Positions 1 through 8,888 of a DNA stretch of 64,000 nt are shown piece after piece. The notes under the pieces were generated by a model. The model was not told the origin of the DNA. It saw only the letters and a program-made list of their open reading frames with translations, and searched no databases. The stretch is from an uncultured Sphingorhabdus sp. Its GTDB lineage: Bacteria > Pseudomonadota > Alphaproteobacteria > Sphingomonadales > Sphingomonadaceae. The stretch is taken from positions 1,032,578 through 1,096,577 of the forward strand of contig CANLOL010000001.1 in NCBI GenBank assembly GCA_947492905.1, given 5' to 3'. The translations under genes were made by a program, and so were the position numbers. Each line of letters opens with the position of its first letter. Position 1 is the stretch's first letter.

Positions 1-1021
1 CTTCTTCGAGATTGAATACATAATCGCGCGTCACGGTGCTGGCATTATCCGATTTATCATCATATAATGGGCGCACGCCAGCATAGGACCATATCACATC
101 ATCGGGCGTAATTTGCTTTTGAAAATATTCATTGACCGCGCCGCACAGATAATTGGTTTCTTCATCGGATATATGAACCTCGCCATTTTCCAATTCCCAT
201 TTAGCCTCTGTCGTGCCGATTAATGTATAATGATTTTCATAGGGCATAGAGAAAATAACGCGCCCATCGGGGGATTGGAACAAATAGGCATGATCCCCAT
301 CATATAATTTATCAACAATGATATGGCTGCCCTTTACCAATCGAACGCCGCTTGCATTATTGATACTGCCAACTTTACCCAACACTTTATCAACCCAAGG
401 GCCTGCGGCATTGATGATCATTTTGGCATTGATAGTCTCATTCATGCCTTGGTCATTTTTTAAGGTCGCGCTCCAATGATCGGCATGACGCTCTAAACCA
501 ATACATTCGGTATGCGTGCGAATATCAGCCCCTCTGTGCGCTGCATCCATAGCATTTAAAGCAACGAGGCGCGCATCATCGGCCCAGCAATCACTATATT
601 CAAACCCTTTGACCAAATGTTCCTTTAATGCTTCGCCTTGTTTGGCGCTGCGCAGGTTGAGCGTTTTTGTGCTCGGCAATAGGGCGCGTTTGGCCAGATT
701 ATCATAAATGAACAATCCAATGCGCAGCATCCATGCTGGGCGCATTCCTTTTTCCACCGGCAATACTATGCGGATGGGCCAGATGATGTGCGGGGCAGCG
801 CGCAGCAATGTTTCGCGCTCACCAAGCGATTCCCGCACCAGACGAAATTCATAATTCTCCAAATAGCGCAGACCGCCATGAATGAGTTTAGAGCTTGCCG
901 ATGATGTATGACTGGCCAGATCATCTTTTTCGCACAAGGCCGTTTTTAATCCGCGCCCTGCTGCATCGCGGGCAATGCCTACACCATTAATACCGCCGCC
1001 AATAACCAATAAATCATACAT
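1..1021 (-). CDS. glpD: Glycerol-3-phosphate dehydrogenase, FAD-dependent (3' end outside window)
   Basis: Oxidises sn-glycerol 3-phosphate to dihydroxyacetone phosphate and passes electrons to the quinone pool at the inner membrane. The reverse-strand frame opens at 1021 with MYDLLVIGGGINGVGIARD, a classic N-terminal FAD dinucleotide-binding loop (GGGINGVG), and continues with HGGLRYLE and SSKLIHGG, typical of GlpD. About 340 residues are visible and the frame runs off the left edge, so the usual length of about 500 residues cannot be checked. It lies downstream of, and in the same direction as, the alpha-galactosidase, about 60 bases away, so the two may be co-transcribed. No sign of disruption. 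The family call is firm; whether this enzyme feeds a glycerol or lipid-turnover pathway here is unknown. Confidence 0.93.
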   Translation of the reverse strand, partial: MYDLLVIGGGINGVGIARDAAGRGLKTALCEKDDLASHTSSASSKLIHGGLRYLENYEFRLVRESLGERETLLRAAPHIIWPIRIVLPVEKGMRPAWMLRIGLFIYDNLAKRALLPSTKTLNLRSAKQGEALKEHLVKGFEYSDCWADDARLVALNAMDAAHRGADIRTHTECIGLERHADHWSATLKNDQGMNETINAKMIINAAGPWVDKVLGKVGSINNASGVRLVKGSHIIVDKLYDGDHAYLFQSPDGRVIFSMPYENHYTLIGTTEAKWELENGEVHISDEETNYLCGAVNEYFQKQITPDDVIWSYAGVRPLYDDKSDNASTVTRDYVFNLEE

Positions 1022-1081
1022 AATTTCATTTCCTAAGCGCATTTTCTTAGAGGATCATATTAATAGCGCAATCCTAAATCC

Positions 1082-3229
1082 TTAATCGCGCACCTCTTGT
1101 AAATGGATTAAATATGCCATTTCGGGGAATGAAGGCGGTAATTTTATGCCAATATCACGCAGCAAAGCCCCGCTATAATAGCCATTAAATGACAAAGCCT
1201 CATCCTCTTTCGCTATATCCATAACCGATGATGTAAAGGATTTTGGCCAGATTAATTCAAGCTTATAGCGGCGGTTTGGATCCAATCCATCGCATCGAAG
1301 CATAGGCGGGTAAGCATGCTCAATCCCTGATAAAAATGCCAGCGAATATATCGCCTCGCTTTTATCTTTTGCGATGACACCAAAAGCATATAGATAATCT
1401 GGCGTGTCTAAACGATATTGGTCGCCCGAATGAATAAGCGCGCGATGCTGTTTATAGAGGGTGATAGCATGTTTTAGCGCTTCTAAATCCTCTTCTGCTT
1501 CGCTGAGCAAATTTAACTCTGCGCCCATATGCCCCATCATGGCTGTGGCGGCTCGCATGCTCATGGACAGCGAACGGCCCGTTATATGGCATTTTGCAGG
1601 GCCAACATGTGACCCCAAAACACAAAGCGGCAGGAAATAGCTCGCCCCTTTTTGAATATTCTGCCGATCCAGTGCATCATTACTATCCGAAGTCCAAACG
1701 CGGTCCGTATGCGCCAATATCCCATAATCCGCTCTAGCTCCACCAGAGGCACAACTCTCAATTTCCACAGCAGGATGTTTTGCTCTGACCCTATCTATTA
1801 GCGCATATAGCGCCATGATATGAGCATGGGGTTTCGCATAGCCTTGCGCATCACCGGGGTGATTAAGGTCGCGGTTCATATCCCATTTGACATAGGCAAT
1901 ATCATGATCGCTCAATATCGCGTCAATCGCATTAAAGATATATTCGGATACTTCTGGACGCGCAATATCCAGCACATATTGGCCGCGGAATGGCACTTGT
2001 TCTTTGCTTTTTATTTGCAATATCCAATCGGGGTGCGCGCGAAATACATCACTATCCGGATTGACCATTTCGGGTTCAAACCAAATGCCCATTTCCATAC
2101 GAAGAGCCGTGACATGATCGATAAGCGGTTTTAATCCTTGCGGATAAACATCTTTGGACACCACCCAATCGCCCAAACCAGAAGAGGCATCTCGGCGTGA
2201 TCCAAACCAACCATCATCAAGGACAAACCTCTCTATACCAATCGCCGCTGCTTTATCTGCCATTGCTTTTAATGTATCTATATCATGTTCGAAATAAATG
2301 GCTTCCCAGCTATTATAATGCACAGGTCTGGGCCTGTTACGCACTTGTGATCGCAGCAGATCGTTGCGGACATGGTCATGAAATTGCCGGCTGAGTGCGG
2401 ATAATCCATTGCTGCTATACGCTGCTACTATGGTTGGTGATTGATATGCCTCACCAGATTTAAGGCGAACCTCTCCGGGGAATGTTAAAGCCCCCATAGA
2501 TACTAAAATTTGACCATCGTTCAGACTGTCAACGCGCATGAAATGATTACCGCTCCATGCTAATTGCAAGCCATAGGCTTCGCCGCTTTGTTCATTTGTC
2601 TCTGCACCAGCCAAAATAATCGCGGGATAGGCATCATGCGAAGTGCGGCCACGCCTATTTTCGCGGACATAAGACCCGGAAAAACGCTTCAATCTCTCGC
2701 GCTGAAATTCATTAGCCCATCGGCCATTAAATCCTATAATATCGCTCATATGCTCATTGATGGGAAGCACTGCGCTCGCCATTTTATTGAGTGTTAGATC
2801 AGGCGCGCTATCATCTTCGCTAATATTGGTGATAGAGGAGGATAGTTGAATTAAACCTGTCATAAGGTCCACTTTTAGGTCGTAGATTAAGCGAATTGCC
2901 GTATTGCTATCTTGGCAAATTATGCGCGCGCTATCTGTCAATTGCTGGGCAGAGGAAACTGTAAAATAGCTACCCCAAAATTGGCCATCTCTATGCGCTT
3001 CAAATCCCGATGGAGCGGCATGGCCTAAACCAATTTCCATCGCCATTGATGGTTTTATGACGCGATCCGTGCTGCCATTTACAGGGTGCTTCATATTAAG
3101 CGCAAGCATATCATCAATATGTGCATCATCGCTTAATCTTTTGCCCCAATGGATGATCGACGGCGCATCACCAATTGCGCAAGCGATGATGATCGTCATA
3201 TCACCAGAATCAAAACGGATATGGTCCAT
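1082..3229 (-). CDS. Alpha-galactosidase, glycoside hydrolase family 36
   Basis: Hydrolyses terminal alpha-1,6-galactose from oligosaccharides such as melibiose and raffinose with retention. The 715-residue length matches bacterial GH36 enzymes. The centre carries WFEPEMVNPDS, then KWDMNRD with the expected nucleophile at D450, then ESCASGGARADYG and WTSDSNDALDRQ, whose D515 is the likely acid/base. There is no signal peptide, so it probably acts in the cytoplasm on imported sugar. It is divergent from a sodium:solute symporter across 178 bases, a pairing that fits uptake plus hydrolysis of a galactoside. Substrate identity is inferred from family. The start at 3229 has a purine-rich stretch (GGAGAG) somewhat far upstream; a slightly later start is possible. 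Confidence 0.92.
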   Translation of the reverse strand: MDHIRFDSGDMTIIIACAIGDAPSIIHWGKRLSDDAHIDDMLALNMKHPVNGSTDRVIKPSMAMEIGLGHAAPSGFEAHRDGQFWGSYFTVSSAQQLTDSARIICQDSNTAIRLIYDLKVDLMTGLIQLSSSITNISEDDSAPDLTLNKMASAVLPINEHMSDIIGFNGRWANEFQRERLKRFSGSYVRENRRGRTSHDAYPAIILAGAETNEQSGEAYGLQLAWSGNHFMRVDSLNDGQILVSMGALTFPGEVRLKSGEAYQSPTIVAAYSSNGLSALSRQFHDHVRNDLLRSQVRNRPRPVHYNSWEAIYFEHDIDTLKAMADKAAAIGIERFVLDDGWFGSRRDASSGLGDWVVSKDVYPQGLKPLIDHVTALRMEMGIWFEPEMVNPDSDVFRAHPDWILQIKSKEQVPFRGQYVLDIARPEVSEYIFNAIDAILSDHDIAYVKWDMNRDLNHPGDAQGYAKPHAHIMALYALIDRVRAKHPAVEIESCASGGARADYGILAHTDRVWTSDSNDALDRQNIQKGASYFLPLCVLGSHVGPAKCHITGRSLSMSMRAATAMMGHMGAELNLLSEAEEDLEALKHAITLYKQHRALIHSGDQYRLDTPDYLYAFGVIAKDKSEAIYSLAFLSGIEHAYPPMLRCDGLDPNRRYKLELIWPKSFTSSVMDIAKEDEALSFNGYYSGALLRDIGIKLPPSFPEMAYLIHLQEVRD

Positions 3230-3407
3230 AATATATAAATTCTCTCCGTTATTTTGGTTTCGCCCTCTGGCCTATTGTACTGACTATGAAACTCTAACCA
3301 AGGCTCTGATCGAAAATTCTATTTTAAATTTGATACTTGTGTTTTTGCAAAAGGAAAGTAGCGTTATGAAACTAAACGCCAAAAATTAAAATAATAATCG
3401 GCGCATA
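3230..3407. promoter_or_regulatory. Divergent intergenic region between alpha-galactosidase and symporter
   Basis: This 178-base AT-rich gap must contain promoters for both divergent genes. A very short reading frame of seven codons (3366-3389, MKLNAKN) is preceded by the strong Shine-Dalgarno-like AAAGGAAAG and stops shortly before the symporter, which could be a leader peptide or chance. I see no clear operator palindrome. Regulatory role is inferred from position only. Confidence 0.4.
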
Positions 3408-3437
3408 ATGTCGCGTTGCATCGGGAGAATGGCAAAT

Positions 3438-4985
3438 ATGGCTCAAAATTCAATTCTTGAAACGGGTAATTTTGCGGTTCAATTTGGTGTCTTTGTTTCG
3501 ATTATGGTTTTTGTCGCCTATCTAACATGGCGCAAAGTGCGCGCACAAAAAGCGGCAAGCGCAGGCAGCGCCGATAAAGAAATATTTTTAGCGGGCGGCG
3601 GGCTAAGTTGGTTTTTTGTCGCAGGGGCCATAACGCTTACCAATCTGTCTACCGATCAATTGGTCGGCATGAACGGTGCGCAAATGTTGCTCGTGGCATG
3701 GTGGGAAATCGCTGGTTTTATCGGCCTTATGATGCTCGCCTTTATTTTTGTGCCGATATATTATCGCAACAATTGCACAACGGTGACAGAGCTTTTGGAA
3801 AAACGTTTTGACGGAGCTAGCGTCAGAACAGTCATTTCGGGATTGTTTCTCTTGGGCAATATTTTCATCTATCTGCCCGCCGTCATTTATAGCGGCGCTT
3901 TGTTCATGCAAAGCCTCTTTGGTATTGAAACACCGCTCATCGTGATAGCAGCAATATTTGCAGTAGCGGGTGCAGCCTATGCCATATTGGGCGGGCTGCG
4001 GGCTGTTGCTGTTTTGGATACTTACAGCGGTCTTGGCATTTTGGCGCTGGCATTGGTGGTGGTATTTTTGGCATTGCAAGCTGTCGGCTTTAACTTAACC
4101 GATGGCGTCCCATCGGAGAGAATTTCGATGATTGGCGATCAAGATTCGCAAATTCCATTTCATACGCTTTTTACAGGCATGATTTTCATTCAGATATTTT
4201 ACTGGAGCACCAACCAAAATATCACGCAAAAAGCATTGGCCGCACCATCGGTAAAAGAGGCGCAAAAGGGCATAATAGCAGCGGCATTTGTGCGGATATT
4301 AATCGTACCACCTATTGTGGTAATACCGGGCGTAGTGGCCTATAAATTATATGGTCTTGTTCCCAATGATAAAGCCTATGGAATGCTTGTGGGGGATATT
4401 ATGCCATCATGGACGTCGGGCATTTTTGCGGCGATGATCGCCGCCGCCGTGCTGACCACCTATAGCGCGGTTATGAATGCTACCATCACGCTTTGGTCGG
4501 TTGATTTTCACCGTAAATTTATCAATTCAGCCGTTGATGTGGTGAAATTAAACCGCATAGTGGGCATAGTCGCTTTGATAATTTCGATCATGTTGGTGCC
4601 AATGTATGCAGGGGCAGCGAGCATTATTGAATTGTTACAGCAATTAAACGGGCTTCTCTCTATGCCGATACTCTCTGCTTTTGCGGCCGCACTATTATTT
4701 CGTAATATGGATGCAAAAGCGGCGGTGATAGGATTGATTTACGGGGTGCTAATATATGCGTTCCACACATTTTACCTCTATACCGATCAAACTATTTGGG
4801 GCGGTACGACTTTCTATCGCTCTATTGGCTTAGATTGGCTGCATTATATTGATGTGATGGTGTTTATATTATTTTCATCTATTGCTGTGTCACTGTTGAG
4901 CAATCGCTTTATTTTCGGCAATCGCGCCATATTCATTTACAGCGCAGAAGGTAAGAGATTGCGCGCTGATGAATTAGACGCATGA
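3438..4985 (+). CDS. Sodium:solute symporter (SSS family), probable sugar transporter
   Basis: Predicted Na+-coupled inner-membrane symporter of the SSS/SLC5 family. The protein is almost entirely hydrophobic, with about 13 membrane segments; the conserved early part has FLAGGGLSWFFVAG followed by LTNLSTDQLVG, and WSTNQNITQKALAA appears mid-protein where SSS proteins have their Q-N-I-x-Q-R/K signature. I place the start at ATG 3438 because GGGAG at 3423-3427 lies ten bases upstream; an in-frame ATG at 3408 would add ten residues with no ribosome site. It sits opposite the alpha-galactosidase, so galactose or an alpha-galactoside is the best guess for substrate. Specificity cannot be read from the sequence. 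Confidence 0.88.
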   Translation: MAQNSILETGNFAVQFGVFVSIMVFVAYLTWRKVRAQKAASAGSADKEIFLAGGGLSWFFVAGAITLTNLSTDQLVGMNGAQMLLVAWWEIAGFIGLMMLAFIFVPIYYRNNCTTVTELLEKRFDGASVRTVISGLFLLGNIFIYLPAVIYSGALFMQSLFGIETPLIVIAAIFAVAGAAYAILGGLRAVAVLDTYSGLGILALALVVVFLALQAVGFNLTDGVPSERISMIGDQDSQIPFHTLFTGMIFIQIFYWSTNQNITQKALAAPSVKEAQKGIIAAAFVRILIVPPIVVIPGVVAYKLYGLVPNDKAYGMLVGDIMPSWTSGIFAAMIAAAVLTTYSAVMNATITLWSVDFHRKFINSAVDVVKLNRIVGIVALIISIMLVPMYAGAASIIELLQQLNGLLSMPILSAFAAALLFRNMDAKAAVIGLIYGVLIYAFHTFYLYTDQTIWGGTTFYRSIGLDWLHYIDVMVFILFSSIAVSLLSNRFIFGNRAIFIYSAEGKRLRADELDA

Positions 4986-5005
4986 TTAAAAGCTAGGAGA
5001 TGAAA

Positions 5006-5998
5006 ATGCGACGATGTCATATTGGTTTCTCATTATACGGCGCTGCATTGCTCTTGCTTGTGGGATGCGTAGAGGAAAGCAATGTTGATGCGCAATCAGC
5101 TGATACATCTGAAAATTGTCAGATTGAATTTATCATTCTTGGTACGGGGCAAGACGCTGGTGCGCCGCAAATAGGCAATGCTGATGATCCCGCGTGGAAA
5201 GATAGCAAGCAGCGATTAACGGCTACCTCTGCGGCATTAATCGACCATCGCAATGATAGACGATATTTGTTCGAAGCGACACCAGATATAAGCGAGCAAT
5301 TAAATTTATTAGACACATTATCGCCGTCTCAAAACGGCCCGCTTGGCCTCTCGGGCGTATTTATCACCCATGCTCATATCGGCCATTATGCTGGACTTAT
5401 GATGTTCGGACGAGAGGCCGCTGGTGCAAAAGGCTTAGACGTTTATGCCATGCCGCGAATGGAGGATTATCTCAAAAATAATGGCCCTTGGGATCAATTG
5501 GTAACGCTCAATAATATTGTAATTAACAGCATTGCAGATCGCAAATCTGTAACATTATCGGAAGGGTTGAGCATTACTCCATATCGCGTGCCGCACCGCG
5601 ATGAATATTCAGAAACGGTTGGCTTTGTGATAAACACTCCAGACAAAAATGCTTTGTTTTTGCCGGACATAGACAGCTGGGACGAATGGGGGCGTGATTT
5701 TAACATCCGTATCGCCGATATGGTTGCGCAGGTTGATGTAGCCTATTTGGATGCGACATTTTTCTCCGATTATGAATTGCCGGGACGTGATATGTCGTTG
5801 ATACCCCATCCGCGCGTCACCCAATCTATGGATATGTTTGATGCCTTGCCAGATGATGTGAAAAGCAAAGTGCGCTTCATTCATATGAACCACACCAACC
5901 CGCTGCGCTTTGAAAATTCACCAGAAGCACGCCAAGTGCGAGAGCGCGGCTATTCCGCCGCAAAGTCGGGTGATAGATTTTGCCTGTTAAACAGTTAA
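5006..5998 (+). CDS. Metallo-beta-lactamase-fold lipoprotein, PqqB-like subgroup
   Basis: Exported MBL-fold protein. The N-terminus has a hydrophobic stretch ending in LLVGC, a lipobox, so the mature protein is probably membrane-anchored. The core opens with ILGTGQDAGAPQ and then THAHIGHYAGL. In a canonical MBL enzyme the metal motif is HxHxDH; here it is H-A-H-I-G-H, so the metal-binding aspartate position is glycine. Further histidines occur in VPHRDEYSE and FIHMNHTNPL. The start at 5006 gives seven bases after AGGAG (4994-4998); ATG 5000 would be too close. It follows the symporter by 20 bases and is probably in its operon. Proteins of this subgroup are often labelled PqqB, but no other pqq gene is here, so a PQQ role is unsupported. 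Confidence 0.8.
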   Translation: MRRCHIGFSLYGAALLLLVGCVEESNVDAQSADTSENCQIEFIILGTGQDAGAPQIGNADDPAWKDSKQRLTATSAALIDHRNDRRYLFEATPDISEQLNLLDTLSPSQNGPLGLSGVFITHAHIGHYAGLMMFGREAAGAKGLDVYAMPRMEDYLKNNGPWDQLVTLNNIVINSIADRKSVTLSEGLSITPYRVPHRDEYSETVGFVINTPDKNALFLPDIDSWDEWGRDFNIRIADMVAQVDVAYLDATFFSDYELPGRDMSLIPHPRVTQSMDMFDALPDDVKSKVRFIHMNHTNPLRFENSPEARQVRERGYSAAKSGDRFCLLNS

Positions 5999-6073
5999 TA
6001 GCATCTATATCAGCAAATTTTTTGTAGGAAAAAAATGGTGCGCGACGCAGTTTGAAGCGAACTGGTCTCTTAT

Positions 6074-6205
6074 CGGTTTCCCTGTTATGCAGGGTAAATA
6101 CAGGGAATTTTTGTAATAGAATTCAAGTTTTGTTTAAATGATCCGTGTGGAAGCGCGCAATTCAGCCAAGGCTATGTTATAATTCCCTAAAAATGGAACA
6201 GGGAG
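6074..6205. repeat. CAGGGA/TCCCTG repeat cluster at left edge of accessory region
   Basis: Several copies of the pentamer CCCTG or its complement CAGGG are packed here: a near-palindrome at 6080-6095 (CCCTG, five-base spacer, CAGGG), another CAGGGAA around 6110, and TTCCCTA plus CAGGGAG just before the next gene. The 12-mer GTTTCCCTGTTA (6076-6087) recurs at 12090-12101. The cluster lies where the core-like block ends and accessory genes begin. It could be recombinase-binding repeats or scar sequence; the last copy also doubles as the ribosome site of the next gene. Confidence 0.5.
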
Positions 6206-6214
6206 TTTTTCAAA

Positions 6215-6997
6215 GTGAGTAGGGACGAAAACGAGCGTAACAGGGAAATGCCGGACGCAGACCAACAGAGTCAAGATAAGCTACACTCAGACGATGAGAA
6301 GGTTCTCGACGAATTCGACGTTCCTGACGGATTGGTAGAGTCCGTTGTTTCGTTCCTTGATCTTTCAAATGACCGCCGAGATGAAACCATGGGCGTTTTA
6401 ACATATGCAGCTCAAGAGTATCTATCAGGAAAGCTTGAACGAGAAATTGTAGGCTCTCCAAAAGCTCAGAAAGCAAACATTCGCGCGTTGATAGGCGTAC
6501 TCGACAAGACTAGATTTCTGATAACAAAGATTTCCCCAGCTTACCAAGTTGCGCTTAACGACCTAGCTGTTCAGCAAAAAAACTCAGAACCTGACATGGC
6601 AGACTTTGACATTATTCAGTTTGAGAACAATCTTGCTCGGCTTGCGAACGCAGCAGATCAGTTCCTTGAGAACTTTATCCCGAGAAAGGGCGCGCATGGA
6701 AACAATGCATTGGAAAATGCTATGCGAGTAGCGTTACCAGCAATCGAGCAAGCGACTGGGATTGAAGCCAAGATAAGTTGGAATAAAAATAAGGATATCG
6801 GCGCAGAACCGAGCGCAATTTCGGCAGAAGCGATCGTCAGGCTGTTTCAAGGATTGGAACCTAAAATGCCGACTTTTACTATCCTCAATATGATTGCGAA
6901 AGTTAAATCTGTCGACGAACCAAATCCAGATGATCTTGATGCCATTATGCGAGCTCATGTCGATGAGACCGATTTGTCGCTTTGTGGGAATAATTAA
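6215..6997 (+). CDS. Hypothetical acidic cytoplasmic protein
   Basis: A 260-residue protein with no signal peptide, membrane segment or motif that I recognise. It starts with GTG at 6215, nine bases after GGGAG (6201-6205). The N-terminal 35 residues are charged and likely disordered (many D, E, K, Q); the rest looks helical and soluble, with a C-terminal part ending in a short acidic tail. Base composition is more GC-balanced than the AT-rich genes further right. It is the first gene of the accessory region and is followed by a phage-like methyltransferase/terminase trio with a gap of about 90 bases, so it may be independent cargo. Function unknown. Confidence 0.65.
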   Translation: MSRDENERNREMPDADQQSQDKLHSDDEKVLDEFDVPDGLVESVVSFLDLSNDRRDETMGVLTYAAQEYLSGKLEREIVGSPKAQKANIRALIGVLDKTRFLITKISPAYQVALNDLAVQQKNSEPDMADFDIIQFENNLARLANAADQFLENFIPRKGAHGNNALENAMRVALPAIEQATGIEAKISWNKNKDIGAEPSAISAEAIVRLFQGLEPKMPTFTILNMIAKVKSVDEPNPDDLDAIMRAHVDETDLSLCGNN

Positions 6998-7084
6998 ATG
7001 GCGAATTTTTTGACCATTTAATTGTTTCGCATCTCGCCGAAATAGGTGGCAATTGATCCGTTCCGTTTTTTAAAGGAGCAATCA

Positions 7085-8416
7085 ATGACCGAAGGTACTA
7101 TTCCTAATCATCCGCATATTGAGCTATTAGAGCGCAGCAGCCTAAAGCCTAATCCGAAGAATCCGCGCACGCATAGCCAAAAACAATTGCAGCAGATAGC
7201 TGCGAGCATAAACCAATTTGGTTTTATTGTGCCGATCATTATTGATGATGATAATAATATCGTCGCGGGTCATGGCCGTTGGGCCGCTTCGAAAGCCTTA
7301 GGACATGTGCCCGTTATTCGTGTTAAATTTATATCCGAAGCTGACCGGCGCGCTTTTGCTTTGGCTGAAAACCGTATTGCCGAACAAGCGGGTTGGGATA
7401 AAGATTTGCTCTCGTGCGAGCTGGAATATCTGCTTGAGCATGACTATAATATAGAGATCACCGGTTTTAATTTAAGCGATATTGATTTTTCAATAGGTGG
7501 TGAGCAGGAAAAAGAGAAACCAGAGGAGGTTGAACTTCCTGATCCAGATGAGGTAGCTGTCTCGCAGCTTGGTGATTTATGGCATATAGGTCCGCACCGC
7601 CTCTATTGCGGTAGCAGCCATGTTTCAAATAGCTATGAGGTTTTACTGGGCGAAGACCGGGCATCCATGATCTTTGCCGATCCTCCTTATAATGTTCCGA
7701 TCACAGGCCATGTATCTGGACTTGGCAAACATAAGCATCGCGAATTTGCGCATGCCAGTGGTGAAATGAACCAGAGTGAATTTACTCAGTTCTTGCGCGG
7801 CGTGTTTAAACAATGTGTGATGTTCTCATCATCTGGTTCCATTCATTTTCAATGTATGGACTGGCGTCATGTGCGTGAGATATTGGATGCAGCGGATGGG
7901 GTCTATGCGCAGTTTAAGCAGATGCTTGTTTGGGTGAAGGATAATGCGGGCATGGGTTCATTTTACCGTAGTCAGCATGAGCTTATCTTTGCCTTTAAAT
8001 CGGGAAAGGCCAAGCATATCAATAATTTTGGTTTGGGAGAGACAGGTCGCTATAGGACTAATGTTGTAAATTATGCGGGCGCCAATACTTTTCGTAAAGG
8101 CCGCGATGCAGATCTTGCTAGTCATCCAACCGTTAAACCTACCGCGCTTGTTGCCGATCTTATTCTCGACTGCTCAAAGTCCGGTGATATCATTCTCGAT
8201 CCTTTTTGCGGTTCAGGCACCACGCTACTTGCAGCGCAGCGCACAAAACGTATAGGCGCAGCTATAGAAATTGATCCACTTTATGTTGATACAGCACTTA
8301 AGCGGCTGAGCGATGCAATGGGCATTGAAGTTATGCATGCTGATGGGCGTGATTTTAAGCAAGTAAAGCAGCAGAGGCTTCATCAAGCGGCGGAGGCAGC
8401 CGATGGCCAAGCGTAA
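7085..8416 (+). CDS. ParB-domain fused DNA methyltransferase (beta-class N6-adenine/N4-cytosine)
   Basis: Predicted phage-type DNA modification enzyme. An N-terminal ParB/sulfiredoxin-like domain (about residues 12-110) contains IVAGHGRWAASKALG, and the C-terminal half is an N4/N6 methyltransferase with the catalytic DPPYN at about residue 199 and the AdoMet-binding ILDPFCGSGTT at about residue 372. Catalytic motif before AdoMet motif makes it beta-class, the order seen in CcrM-like enzymes. I start it at ATG 7085, six bases after AAGGAG; an in-frame GTG at 7046 lacks a ribosome site. It overlaps the next gene by 14 bases. No restriction partner is adjacent, so it is an orphan methylase of phage or mobile origin. 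Target sequence cannot be read. Confidence 0.9.
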   Translation: MTEGTIPNHPHIELLERSSLKPNPKNPRTHSQKQLQQIAASINQFGFIVPIIIDDDNNIVAGHGRWAASKALGHVPVIRVKFISEADRRAFALAENRIAEQAGWDKDLLSCELEYLLEHDYNIEITGFNLSDIDFSIGGEQEKEKPEEVELPDPDEVAVSQLGDLWHIGPHRLYCGSSHVSNSYEVLLGEDRASMIFADPPYNVPITGHVSGLGKHKHREFAHASGEMNQSEFTQFLRGVFKQCVMFSSSGSIHFQCMDWRHVREILDAADGVYAQFKQMLVWVKDNAGMGSFYRSQHELIFAFKSGKAKHINNFGLGETGRYRTNVVNYAGANTFRKGRDADLASHPTVKPTALVADLILDCSKSGDIILDPFCGSGTTLLAAQRTKRIGAAIEIDPLYVDTALKRLSDAMGIEVMHADGRDFKQVKQQRLHQAAEAADGQA

Positions 8417-8888
8417 TTATACCATCGGTTATGGCAAACCTCCTAAGCATAGCCAATTCAAACAGGGGCAATCAGGAAACCCTAAAGGGCGCAAAAAAGG
8501 ATCGAAGGGCATTAAGAGTGATCTGGGCGCGCAGCTTAAAACGACGGTAACCGTTACAGAGAATGGACAGCGTAAAAACCTGCGTATGCAGGAAGTGATA
8601 TTAAAAACATTGGCGGCCAAAGCGGCCAAGGGTGATGTGCGTGCCATTGAGGTAATCACCTCTTTAACGATTCAGATGTTTGGGATTGAGGATGAGCGCA
8701 AAGGTAAGTCTATATTATCGGCTTCCGATCAATCTATATTGGATGGTTATCTCGAGAGCATGGTGACATCACAAGGCAGTAACGACAGCCATGCTGATGA
8801 TGAGCAGGCAAACGCTGAGGGGAGAGCAGATGGGCATGAAAATAATGCTATCACCGATGACCTTGGCAAGGATGACTTGGAGACATGA
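8403..8888 (+). CDS. DUF5681 domain protein
   Basis: A 161-residue protein whose first 50 residues are strongly basic and contain HSQFKQGQSGNPKGRKKGS, the hallmark of DUF5681. Such proteins commonly sit directly before terminase large subunits in alphaproteobacterial phage-like loci, which suggests a terminase-small-subunit-like or DNA-binding role (inference from context). The C-terminal 40 residues are rich in D, E, N and H and probably disordered. The ATG overlaps the end of the methyltransferase gene and its stop overlaps the start of the terminase gene, so the three are one translationally coupled operon. Confidence 0.85.
   Translation: MAKRNYTIGYGKPPKHSQFKQGQSGNPKGRKKGSKGIKSDLGAQLKTTVTVTENGQRKNLRMQEVILKTLAAKAAKGDVRAIEVITSLTIQMFGIEDERKGKSILSASDQSILDGYLESMVTSQGSNDSHADDEQANAEGRADGHENNAITDDLGKDDLET

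Noticed and set aside
3603-4079. 158-codon minus-strand frame within the symporter gene
   Set aside because: Rich in His, Gln and Cys, as expected from reading the complement of a membrane-protein gene; no ribosome site.
5006-5998. True PqqB with a PQQ pathway
   Set aside because: No pqqA, C, D or E is nearby, the metal motif is altered, and the protein is a lipoprotein; only the fold and the GTGQDAGAPQ segment support the name.
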